Shown: positions 1 to 7,761 of the stretch, in pieces | Position numbering within the stretch: the first letter of the stretch is position 1 | How the letters are laid out: every line of letters begins with the position of its first letter | From: Panacagrimonas perspica | Lineage (GTDB): Bacteria; Pseudomonadota; Gammaproteobacteria; Nevskiales; Nevskiaceae | DNA length: 64,000 nt | NCBI RefSeq assembly: GCF_004364935.1 | Contig: NZ_SOBT01000010.1 | Coordinates: forward strand, 496,001 to 560,000 | Direction: 5' to 3' | The notes under the pieces: model-generated | The model's database searches: none | What the model was told of the DNA's origin: nothing | The model's input: the letters and a program-made list of their open reading frames with translations, nothing else | Program-made: the position numbers and the translations under genes

Positions 1-388
1 TGAACAGATTCATGATCAGCGCCAGCGCAACGGCGGTGACCAACGCGCCGCCCAGGCCCTGCAGCGCACGCGCCGCCACCAGCACACCGCGCGTGGGCGC
101 CACGCCGCAGGCGAGCGACGCGACGGTGAAACCCACCAGGCCGATCAGGAAGCAGCGCCGGTTGCCGTAGAGATCGCCCAGTCGTCCTCCCAGCAACAGG
201 AAGCCGCCGAACGTGAGCATGTAGGCGTTGAGGACCCATACCAGCGCCGTGTCGGAAAAGCCGAGGCTGGACTGGATCGACGGCAGTGCGACGGTCACGA
301 CCGTGGTGTCGAGCACGATCATCAGGACGCCGAGGCACAAGACGTACAGGGCGAGCCAGCGCTGGCGGGGAGTCTGCGAAGAGGTCAT
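1..388 (-). CDS. MFS transporter, DHA2 (EmrB/QacA-like) family, 3' end outside the window
   Basis: Inner-membrane proton-coupled exporter, probably for drugs or other small hydrophobic compounds. Reading the minus strand from the ATG at 388 gives 129 open codons running off the left edge. Residues 26-36 (LDTTVVTVALP) are the conserved first-helix motif of the 14-TM DHA2 group, and residues 67-78 (GGRLGDLYGNRR) are the MFS motif A loop between TM2 and TM3. About four helices are visible; the rest is missing because of the window edge, not truncation of the gene. It is transcribed in the same direction as the LysR gene 180 bp upstream. Family assignment is firm, substrate unknown. Confidence 0.88.
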   Translation of the reverse strand, partial: MTSSQTPRQRWLALYVLCLGVLMIVLDTTVVTVALPSIQSSLGFSDTALVWVLNAYMLTFGGFLLLGGRLGDLYGNRRCFLIGLVGFTVASLACGVAPTRGVLVAARALQGLGGALVTAVALALIMNLF

Positions 389-570
389 GCGGGCAGGAAG
401 AATCAGGGTATCGACAGGGCGACGAATCGCGCGGGCGAAAATCGACACGCAGCGTCGCAATCAGGAGTCGTAACCGACAGGCGGTCGCGAGGAGTCGGGA
501 ATGGTGCCTCAGATGGCCGCTCACGCGATACCGCGGACGTCGCCGACGCTCGGCGCGCCAGGGAGTCCTG

Positions 571-1488
571 CTATGTGTCGATGCTCAGCCCCCGGACCAG
601 CCGCGACGCGAGCCTCGGCTGCTTGATCTGCTCCACCCACCAGTCGAGCGCGCGTCCCTCGTGATCGCCTCGCCAACCGATGTACAGCGTGTTCGGCTCA
701 CGCGGATCGGCGGTCCGCATTTCCACCAGTTCGCCCGATTTCACGAACGGCGCCGCGATCGATTTCGGCAGCCATCCCACACCCAGCCCTTCGCGTTGCG
801 CCTGCAGCTTGGCGCGCATGCTCGGTACGGCGAGCGCGGCCTGGCCGCCCAGCACGCCGTAGCTGCGCGCATCGGGCCGGCGCGAGGAGTCGGCCACGAC
901 GATGCCGCGGTGCGCCGCGATCGCGTCGCGCTCCAGCGGTTGCGAGGCCTTTGCCAGCAGATGACGCGGCGAGATGGCGAACACCCATTCGACGACACCG
1001 AGTTCGAGCCAGCGCAAACGTGGAATCAAGGGGGGCTCGTTGGTAGCGCCGATCACCAGGTCCGCGCGCCCTTCGCGCAGGGCATCCCAGGTTCCGCCGA
1101 GCACCTCGTGCGTGATGCGCAGCGACACGCCGGACTGCAGGGCATCGAACGCGCGGATCACCGGCACCAGCGCCGCGAAGCCCAGCACCTCGTCCGTGAC
1201 GATCGTCAGCCGGTCTTCCCAACCGCCGGCGACCTGCTTGACGCGTTGCGTCAGCCTGCGCACATCCGTGGACAGCCGCGCCGCCTCGTGGGCGAGCAGC
1301 TGCCCGGCCGGCGTGAGCTGGAGCCGATAGCGGCGGCGATCGAACAGCAACGCATCGAACCGCGTCTCGAGCTGGCGAGCAGCATGTGAAACGGTTGATG
1401 GCGCCTTTCCCAGTTTCGCGGCCGCGCGCGACAGGCTGCCGGTCTGCTTGATGGCTTCCAGCAAGGCCAATTCGTCTTCGGACAACAT
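571..1488 (-). CDS. LysR-family transcriptional regulator
   Basis: DNA-binding regulator of 305 aa, the usual LysR length. The winged HTH is at about residues 3-60 (SLSRAAAKLGKAPSTVSHAARQLE contains the recognition helix, split here only by reading), followed by a periplasmic-binding-like effector domain from about residue 90. I chose the ATG at 1488 because the HTH begins right after it; the reading frame stays open upstream but crosses the divergent SDR. It diverges from the SDR at 1609, the classic LysR arrangement, so the SDR is the likely target. An inverted repeat GTTCGA-N5-TCGAAC abuts the start codon and may be its own binding site. The effector is unknown. Confidence 0.9.
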   Translation of the reverse strand: MLSEDELALLEAIKQTGSLSRAAAKLGKAPSTVSHAARQLETRFDALLFDRRRYRLQLTPAGQLLAHEAARLSTDVRRLTQRVKQVAGGWEDRLTIVTDEVLGFAALVPVIRAFDALQSGVSLRITHEVLGGTWDALREGRADLVIGATNEPPLIPRLRWLELGVVEWVFAISPRHLLAKASQPLERDAIAAHRGIVVADSSRRPDARSYGVLGGQAALAVPSMRAKLQAQREGLGVGWLPKSIAAPFVKSGELVEMRTADPREPNTLYIGWRGDHEGRALDWWVEQIKQPRLASRLVRGLSIDT

Positions 1489-1505
1489 GTTCGATTCCTT
1501 CGAAC
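1489..1505. promoter_or_regulatory. Candidate LysR operator (inverted repeat)
   Basis: GTTCGA, 5 bp, TCGAAC: a perfect 6-bp inverted repeat immediately upstream of the LysR start codon in the divergent LysR/SDR intergenic region. It fits the loose T-N11-A form of LysR sites. The symmetry is seen directly; the role is inferred from position. Confidence 0.35.
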
Positions 1506-1608
1506 GAGTGCGTCGAAATGATGGCACGGCATGCGACCCGGAGAGGATCAGTATCGCTTCACGGCATCCCGCCGAATCGAACTGAATCCGAGCCAGCAGG
1601 AGATCGCC

Positions 1609-2361
1609 ATGAACCGCTTTTCCAACAAGTCCGTCCTCGTCACAGGGGGCAGCACCGGTATCGGCTTCGCGGCCGCACAGGCCTTCATCGCAGAGGGTGC
1701 GCAGGTCCTGATCACCGGCCGGGATACGCAGACGCTCGATCAGGCACGTCAGCAGATCGCCAGCGACCGGCTGATCACGATTCGCAACGACGCCGGATGT
1801 ATCGACGACGCGAAGGCGCTGGCAGCGGAGATAGCGCGACGCGGCATAACGCTCGATGCGGTGTTCATCAATGCCGGCATCGCGAGGTTCGCGGAAGCCG
1901 CCGTCGCCAGCGAGGAGCTGTGGGACCTGACGTTCGACACCAACGTGAAGGGCCCGTACTTCCAGATCCAGGCCCTGCTGCCGCATCTGAACCGCGGCAC
2001 CTCGATCGTCTTCAACGGCTCGATCAACGCGCAGCTCGGCATGCCGCAGACGACGATCTATGCAGCGAGCAAGGCGGCGCTGATCTCGCTGGTCAAAACC
2101 CTTTCTGCCGAACTGCTGCCGCGCGGCGTGCGAGTCAACGTGGTCAGCCCGGGGCCGGTATCGACGCCGCTTTACGGCAAGCTCGGCCTGGATGCCGCGG
2201 CGCTGGAAGCGACGGCCGCTCAGATCCAGAGCCAGATCCCGCTGGGCCGCTTCGGCACGCCTCAGGAGATCGCGGCCACCGTGCTGCATCTCGCGTCGCC
2301 GGAATCGGCTTTCATCGTGGGCACCGAGATCATCGCGGACGGCGGCATGAGCCAGTTGTGA
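1609..2361 (+). CDS. Short-chain dehydrogenase/reductase (SDR)
   Basis: NAD(P)-dependent oxidoreductase of 250 aa with the classical SDR signature: cofactor motif TGGSTGIG at about residues 11-18, NAG at about 87-89, a serine in NGSINAQ near 137, and YAASK near 150-154 as the catalytic Tyr/Lys. The ATG at 1609 follows a CAGGAGATCGCC ribosome-binding region. The C-terminal part (PLGRFGTPQEIA, FIVGTEIIADGG) is typical of FabG-like SDRs. It is divergent from the LysR gene and probably controlled by it. Substrate cannot be read from sequence. Confidence 0.9.
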   Translation: MNRFSNKSVLVTGGSTGIGFAAAQAFIAEGAQVLITGRDTQTLDQARQQIASDRLITIRNDAGCIDDAKALAAEIARRGITLDAVFINAGIARFAEAAVASEELWDLTFDTNVKGPYFQIQALLPHLNRGTSIVFNGSINAQLGMPQTTIYAASKAALISLVKTLSAELLPRGVRVNVVSPGPVSTPLYGKLGLDAAALEATAAQIQSQIPLGRFGTPQEIAATVLHLASPESAFIVGTEIIADGGMSQL

Positions 2362-2385
2362 GCGCCCGGCACGCGTGACGCGTTG

Positions 2386-2419
2386 CTGCGCCATCCCGAT
2401 CGGCATCGGAATGGCGCAG
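2386..2419. terminator. 15-bp hairpin downstream of the SDR
   Basis: CTGCGCCATCCCGAT, 4-nt loop, ATCGGAATGGCGCAG: a 15-bp stem with one mismatch, 25 bp after the SDR stop. It has no T-run, so it could be a Rho-assisted or mRNA-stabilising hairpin and not a simple intrinsic terminator. Confidence 0.45.
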
Positions 2420-2622
2420 CTTGGCGCGGCCCACGCTGCTACCGATTTCCACGCAATTTCGCTTCGGCTGCTGCCGGGATCCTTGCCCCGAAAATCGCCC
2501 CGCAGTAGACCTCGCACCACATCGGACGCCCCATTTTGGGGCTCGTTTTCTCGGCAAAATCTGCTTTTTACGTGGCTATACTCGGCTCCGCTTTTTCGCA
2601 CTCACCGTGATCCGGAGCGCTC

Positions 2623-3498
2623 ATGATCAAAGGCAGCATCGTCGACCTCGTCACGCCTCAACTCGCCGACGGCGCACCCGATCTCGAAGCGATCGAGGCC
2701 TTGATGGATTGGCACGTGAGCGAACGCAGTGCGGCCGTCCTCATCGGTGGCGCGGCCGGCCAGGTTGCGACTCCCGACTTCGAGGATCGTCGTGAACTGC
2801 TTCAACGCGCGATCTGGCAGGCCGACGGCCGCCTTCCGGTGATCGCCGCCGTCAGGCTCGACGAAGCGTCGGAGGCGTTGGTGATGGCACGCGCGGCGGA
2901 GGAGGCCGGAGCCCACGCGCTGCTGCTCGAGCTTCCCGGAGCCATTGCTTCGTCATCCGAGGAGCTGCTCGCGCAGATCCGTACGCTCGCGCAAGCGACG
3001 AAGCTTCCGTTGATCGTGCGTCCCGCGACTGCCCGCTCGGCACCTTTGCCTGCCGCAGTCGTTGCGGAGCTCACGAAGATCAAAGGCGTCGCCGGTTTCG
3101 TCGAAGGCTCCGCCGATTCCAATCGCGTTCGCGAACTGCTGGCCCTGGGCCTGCCGAAGGACTTTGCGCTGTACTCGGGACACGACGGCTCGGCGCGTGT
3201 GTCGATCCTGCAGGGTTTCCACGGCTGCATCTCGATCACCGCGAACGTCGCACCGTCGCTGGTTCGCGACGTCCACGCGGCGGCACTGGCGGGTGATCGC
3301 AACGGCAGCGAGGAACTGGAAGCACGCCTGCACCCGCTGTACGAAGCATTGATGACCGAAGCCCATTCGGCTCCGGTGAAGTGGGCGCTGGTGGAGATGG
3401 GGAAGATCAACGAAGGCCCGCAGCCGCCGAAGCTGCCGCAGTCCAGCGACTATTCACACCTGCGCCGCGCACTGCGCTCCGCGAAAGTGCTGGGATGA
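2623..3498 (+). CDS. DapA/N-acetylneuraminate-lyase family protein, catalytic residues lost
   Basis: A 291-aa protein that aligns over its whole length with dihydrodipicolinate synthase: GSIVDLVTP start, HVSERSAAVLIGG, SGHDGSARVSILQGFHGCISITANVAP, and PVKWALVEMGKI at the C-terminal end are all recognisable. The active site is not. The paired threonines of the GTTGE motif are Ala44-Ala45 (GGAAGQ), the catalytic Tyr of YNVPSRTG is gone (LIVRPATARS), and the Schiff-base lysine of the GIKEATG motif is Val160 (GFVEGS). Fold retained, chemistry probably lost or changed. It is transcribed alone after the SDR; the true dapA is presumably elsewhere. A regulatory or scaffolding role is possible but not shown. 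Confidence 0.85.
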   Translation: MIKGSIVDLVTPQLADGAPDLEAIEALMDWHVSERSAAVLIGGAAGQVATPDFEDRRELLQRAIWQADGRLPVIAAVRLDEASEALVMARAAEEAGAHALLLELPGAIASSSEELLAQIRTLAQATKLPLIVRPATARSAPLPAAVVAELTKIKGVAGFVEGSADSNRVRELLALGLPKDFALYSGHDGSARVSILQGFHGCISITANVAPSLVRDVHAAALAGDRNGSEELEARLHPLYEALMTEAHSAPVKWALVEMGKINEGPQPPKLPQSSDYSHLRRALRSAKVLG

Positions 3499-3733
3499 GT
3501 CCCACGGCACGGAATAACTTTCCGCGCTCGCTCACCGTGATGGCTGCCCGGGCGCCAGCATCGCCGTCGTAGCCGCGTTCCGGCGGCATCTGCCGTAGAC
3601 GCGCGCGCCGCGTCACCACCATTACGAATTAATAGCCTGCTTTCCGATCTGAGGCGATCGCTTTTTCGGTGCGACGGACTTGCCACGGATGGCCAGCTCG
3701 CAGCGATCTCCACTCAAATCGGAGAAGAGCCAT

Positions 3734-3767
3734 AAAAAAGGGCCCGGCTGCCTTCGCAGCCGGGCCC
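3734..3767 (-). terminator. Intrinsic terminator of the DUF1329/RND operon
   Basis: Perfect 12-bp GC stem (GGGCCCGGCTGC / GCAGCCGGGCCC) with a CTTC loop, followed on the minus strand by six T. It lies 22 bp past the RND stop codon. The rest of the 290-bp gap to the DapA-like gene shows nothing else. Confidence 0.93.
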
Positions 3768-3788
3768 AGAATCGCTACTGCGCCTTCG

Positions 3789-6218
3789 TTACTTCGACGT
3801 AGCCGGCATGAACTGCGACAGGTCGATGTTCTCGCCCACGGCCAGATCGGTGCGACGCAGGAAGCCCGGGTTGAAGTACCAGACCACCAGCGGCAACAGG
3901 ATCAGCGACAGGACCATGTTGATGAGCATGATCGCCATCAGCAGCAGACCCATGTCCGCCATGAATTTGAGATCGGACAGGAAGTACCAGGGCACGATAC
4001 CGACGAGCATGATCGAGGCCGTGAACATGATCGCCTTGCCGGTCGTGGTCAGCGAAGTGCTGATCGCAGCACCGAGATCACCCTCGTGCACGTGGTATTC
4101 CTCGCAGATGCGCGACAGCAGGTAGATGCCGTAGTCGATACCCACACCGACTCCCATCACCGCGACGATCGTCGCGTTGATGTCCAGACCGATGCCGAGC
4201 TGATGCATCGCCGCCATCTGCAGCGTGTTCGACAGATTCACGGGGATCAGCAGCAGGATAGACGCGACGAGCGACTTGTACGCCAGCGCCGCAATGATCG
4301 CGATCGCGACGTTCACAAGGCCGAAGATGAACCAGTGGTAGCGCTCGACTACGACGTTCATCGCCTGTTGGAGCGCAATGAAGCCGGTGGCCATGCGCAC
4401 GCGGAACTTCTCGTGGTCCTCGCCCACCACGTCCACTGCGCGGCGAGCGCTCGCCAGAGCAGCGTCCACCGTCTCCTGCTTGTTGTCTGCAAACCAGACC
4501 GAGACCGTGGAGTGCTGGGCGTTGAAGTCCATCACGTGGCCAAAGTTCAGCGGCGTGGAGCCGAACAGCACCGCCTGGCCCGCGCTATAGGCTGCGCGCT
4601 TGTTCGGATCCACCGGTAGCCACTGCGGGTTGCCACCGGCGAACAGACGGTTGCCTTCCATCATGTAGTCGGTGAACGAAAGCGTGGCGCGCGGCTTGAT
4701 CCCCGGGTCTGCTTCGACCAGCGCCTGCAGTTTGGCGCGCAGCTCCATCGCCTCGGGATTCAGCGCGACACGGTTGGTCCCGTCTTCCGGATTCTTGGCT
4801 TCGATCACGAGTTCCAGCGTGTTCATGCCGGGGAAGTGAGCGTTGATCGCTCTCACGGCGGTATTGAATTCGGAGTCGTACCACAACAGGTTGCTGCCCT
4901 CGGTCGGGTTACCGACCTTGAGCTGCAGCGTCTCGTACACGGACCAGATCGTCAGCAGGATCATGACGACCGCGGTGATCCGCGCCGGCTTGCCGTAGGT
5001 GAGCTTGGAGATGCGGTGCAGCAGCTTCTTCTGGAACAGGTGGATGCCCGACTCCTTGCCTTCGCCGCCGGAGATCTGTTCGAAGTTCTTCGGCAGCGGC
5101 AGGTAGGAGAGCAGGATCGACGCGAGGAACACGCCGGTCGGGATGATCCACAGCGCCCACGCACCGCAGAACAGCGCGTGGTCATGCATCGTCTCGATCG
5201 GCGCGATGGCGATGAAGATGATGCCGAACACGTCGGTCATGATGCCCAGCACCGACGGCGTCATCATCACGCCCATGCAGACCTCGGCGGCTTTTCGCTT
5301 GTCCTTCAGGTGCGCGAGGATTTCGTAGTAGCGCTCGGTGTACTGGATGCAGTGCGAGAACGTGCGCGCCACGAGCAATAGCGGAACGATCGTCAGCAAG
5401 GGTTCGATGGGCCTTCCCAGCCAGCCGATGAACCCAACGCCCCACAGACCGGCCACCAGTGCGCACACGATCGGCATCACCACGCCGGCGATGTTGCGCA
5501 TGTACATAACCAGCGCGATGGTCAGCAAGCCGAGCGTCATCGCGAAGATGCTGTACGTCTGTCGCTGCAGTTCGTACACCCAGCCGGTGAGTGTGGGCTG
5601 ACCCGCGAGGTAGATCTCGTGCTTGTCGTCACTGGCCTTGTGGATCAGGTCGCGCACGAAGTCGAACGCGACGCCGTATTCGATCGAATCGAGGAACGTC
5701 GCCTGGATCAGCGTGGCGGTTTCATCGCGAGAAACGAAGAACGTGCGCGCGTTCGGCGACTGCTGCACGCGACGGCGGAATTCCTCGACTTCGGCCGCAT
5801 TGGTCGGCACGCGGTCGCCCATCAGCGGCTTCACGTCCACGCCGGCGGGCGTGGCCTCGACGTAGCGCAGTTTCTCGGTCGAGATCGAGATGAGCTGAAC
5901 ATGGTCGATGCCGGGCGTGAGGTCGACGTTGCGCGTCATATCCCAGACTTTCTGCAGCGTGTCCTGGTGATAGATGTCGCCATCCTTGCGCTTGACCATG
6001 ATGTACATGGTCAGCGGATTGCCGAAGTTCGGATGGTCGTAATAGACCTGGACGAACGGGTCGTCCTTCGGCAGCAGGTTCTTGAAGATCGTCTTCACCA
6101 CGACGTGCGGGAAGCCGAACAGGAAAAATACCGTGACGACCAGAAATCCGATCGAGACAATCCCGCGGTGGTCCATGATCCACTTGGCCAGTCGGAATCG
6201 GAAGGGCAGGTTATCCAT
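3789..6218 (-). CDS. RND superfamily (MMPL/HpnN-like) transporter
   Basis: Inner-membrane exporter of 809 aa, probably moving lipids or other hydrophobic molecules by proton motive force. The layout is TM1 (about residues 19-40), a large periplasmic domain, five to six helices, then a repeat of this pattern. The second half carries GVGVGIDYGIYLLSR, the MMPL/SSD motif with the Asp-Tyr pair involved in proton relay. I chose the ATG at 6218 (MDNLPFRFRLAKW); the frame is open further upstream but overlaps the DUF1329 gene. It is the last gene of the operon DUF1329, Ycf48-like, DUF1302, DUF1329, RND. In hydrocarbon degraders this set recurs together, which suggests a trans-envelope transport machine. 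Substrate is inferred only. Confidence 0.92.
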   Translation of the reverse strand: MDNLPFRFRLAKWIMDHRGIVSIGFLVVTVFFLFGFPHVVVKTIFKNLLPKDDPFVQVYYDHPNFGNPLTMYIMVKRKDGDIYHQDTLQKVWDMTRNVDLTPGIDHVQLISISTEKLRYVEATPAGVDVKPLMGDRVPTNAAEVEEFRRRVQQSPNARTFFVSRDETATLIQATFLDSIEYGVAFDFVRDLIHKASDDKHEIYLAGQPTLTGWVYELQRQTYSIFAMTLGLLTIALVMYMRNIAGVVMPIVCALVAGLWGVGFIGWLGRPIEPLLTIVPLLLVARTFSHCIQYTERYYEILAHLKDKRKAAEVCMGVMMTPSVLGIMTDVFGIIFIAIAPIETMHDHALFCGAWALWIIPTGVFLASILLSYLPLPKNFEQISGGEGKESGIHLFQKKLLHRISKLTYGKPARITAVVMILLTIWSVYETLQLKVGNPTEGSNLLWYDSEFNTAVRAINAHFPGMNTLELVIEAKNPEDGTNRVALNPEAMELRAKLQALVEADPGIKPRATLSFTDYMMEGNRLFAGGNPQWLPVDPNKRAAYSAGQAVLFGSTPLNFGHVMDFNAQHSTVSVWFADNKQETVDAALASARRAVDVVGEDHEKFRVRMATGFIALQQAMNVVVERYHWFIFGLVNVAIAIIAALAYKSLVASILLLIPVNLSNTLQMAAMHQLGIGLDINATIVAVMGVGVGIDYGIYLLSRICEEYHVHEGDLGAAISTSLTTTGKAIMFTASIMLVGIVPWYFLSDLKFMADMGLLLMAIMLINMVLSLILLPLVVWYFNPGFLRRTDLAVGENIDLSQFMPATSK

Positions 6219-6265
6219 GATCGTCGTTTGTCGTTTCTGAAAGAGGTTTTTCTGAATTCCGGGCG

Positions 6266-7645
6266 TCAGTTCGCGCCGAGCCGCATCAGTGCGGTCTGGG
6301 TCAGATACTTGTCGTACATCTTCGGGTCGTTGGCACCGCTGGTGTGCCCTTCGATGGCGCGAACCTGCTCGAGCCGGGTGACGCTGCCGGTCTGGATGTC
6401 GGAGCAGGTCACGTGGCACCAACTCCAGTACGGATGTGCGCCATCCATGAACTTCTTGCTGCCCGACTCGTAGAGCGAATACGCGCCGTCGAACGAACGA
6501 TAGGGCTGGTTGCGGCGATCGTAGGTCACCATGCCGACGACGACCTGATTGCGTGCGTCGAACCAGACCTGCTTCTTCGAGATGGGGGCGCGCGGATAGC
6601 CCGTCGGCGTGGCCTCGACGAGAATCGCCTCGGGTACCAGTTCCACAGTGGAATCCCAGAACGTCGTGCCCTTCGGACCACCGTGCGTCTTGTGCTCCCA
6701 GTTCTCGTTGTCGGCGTTCCACGAACCCGACAGGCCCGCGAGGAACGGTCCACGGCCGACGATCTGGAAATTGCCCCAGGTCAGCAGCGGATCACCCGCC
6801 GCCCAGGCGTCGGACAGATACAGCGTGGTGCCCGGCAGCAGCGGCTCGAAACGCTGGTCGGCCGGGAACTGACGGATCCGGCGGAAGTCCGCCACGTATC
6901 CGTAGAGCGCCGGGAACTTGCGCTGGTCGTAGTCCCAGACGTTCATGAACGAGGTGCCGCGAAACTGCTGCGGCCCCGTGAAGAAGACGGTCTGGAAACG
7001 CAGCTTGTCCTTGTGCTCGGTCCAGTACGGCTTCGGATCCATGCTGACGCGTGCAACCGTGTTCAGTTCGGCCCAGCCGCCGGCATAGCGAAAGCGGGTC
7101 TCGCCGTCGATGGCGACGTCGTTGATCTTGATCGCGTAGAACGAAGCGTCGTGGCGTCCCCAGCTCAGCGTCTGGGCGGCCAGCAACTCGATGCCGGTCT
7201 TGGCGTCCGGAAACGGATTGCCGCCGATCCAGGGCTGTCCGTCCGCCGCGTTGACGACGTTGCCCTGTTCGTTGAACTTGGCCTTGCCGGCGTTCTTGAG
7301 CGTGGTCTCGATGTACTCCCACGGTGACAGCTTCATCACGTCCGTCGTGGACTTGACGATCTTCAGCTTGCGACCGTGCTTGAGGATCTGCTCGTAGCGA
7401 ATTGGCTCGAGCAGCTCCTTGACGAGTTCGACGTTGGACGCGTTGATCTCGTCGCCCGTCTTGATCTTGCCCTTGGTGTAACCCTCGATCGACAACAGCT
7501 CGTCGGGGTAGGCTTTGCTCACTTCACCGGTTGCGGCGAAGGCTTTCCAAGCCGACATCAGGACGCCTGCCGAACCACTTCCTGCAGCGAGCTTCTGCAG
7601 GAAGTGACGTCGGCTGTACTGATGGTCGTACTTGAGAAGTTTCAT
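6266..7645 (-). CDS. DUF1329 protein, Tat-exported (second of two)
   Basis: Periplasmic protein of 459 aa. The N-terminus reads YSRRHFLQKLAAGSGSAG, a twin-arginine signal. DUF1329 proteins are predicted LolB/LolA-like lipid or lipoprotein-binding folds, and are found beside DUF1302 and RND genes. The start at 7645 has GGAAGG six bases upstream; an in-frame ATG at 7669 also exists but lies directly against the T-run of the upstream hairpin. It is a paralogue of the first gene of the operon (shared KAYPDEL, TKGKIK, GGNPFPD.KTG and SDAW.AGDP.LTWGN segments). Likely a periplasmic shuttle between the barrel and the RND pump. Confidence 0.88.
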   Translation of the reverse strand: MKLLKYDHQYSRRHFLQKLAAGSGSAGVLMSAWKAFAATGEVSKAYPDELLSIEGYTKGKIKTGDEINASNVELVKELLEPIRYEQILKHGRKLKIVKSTTDVMKLSPWEYIETTLKNAGKAKFNEQGNVVNAADGQPWIGGNPFPDAKTGIELLAAQTLSWGRHDASFYAIKINDVAIDGETRFRYAGGWAELNTVARVSMDPKPYWTEHKDKLRFQTVFFTGPQQFRGTSFMNVWDYDQRKFPALYGYVADFRRIRQFPADQRFEPLLPGTTLYLSDAWAAGDPLLTWGNFQIVGRGPFLAGLSGSWNADNENWEHKTHGGPKGTTFWDSTVELVPEAILVEATPTGYPRAPISKKQVWFDARNQVVVGMVTYDRRNQPYRSFDGAYSLYESGSKKFMDGAHPYWSWCHVTCSDIQTGSVTRLEQVRAIEGHTSGANDPKMYDKYLTQTALMRLGAN

Positions 7646-7670
7646 ATTCGGCCTTCCGTCTTCCTGCATT

Positions 7671-7706
7671 AAAAATTCCGGCGGTCGGGGAAGGACCGAC
7701 CGCCGG
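7671..7706 (-). terminator. Intra-operon hairpin with T-run (attenuator candidate)
   Basis: Perfect 11-bp stem CCGGCGGTCGG / CCGACCGCCGG with a 7-nt loop, followed on the minus strand by AATTTTT. It stands between the DUF1302 gene and the second DUF1329 gene, so it probably reduces expression of the last two genes relative to the first three. Confidence 0.75.
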
Positions 7707-7761
7707 ATACAAAAGCGCTAGAAAGGGTTAGCGCTGAGGAGTCGTTGCAGCAGAAGCCGGA

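Noticed and set aside
286-1389. Long plus-strand reading frame opposite the LysR gene
   Set aside because: Arg/His-rich shadow typical of the antisense of GC-rich genes; the LysR frame on the minus strand has clear family motifs.
2623-3498. Calling this gene dapA
   Set aside because: The catalytic lysine and other active-site residues are absent, so the enzyme name would mislead.
3640-3670. Possible terminator after the DapA-like gene (GATCG pair followed by TTTTT)
   Set aside because: Only a 5-bp stem; too weak to call.
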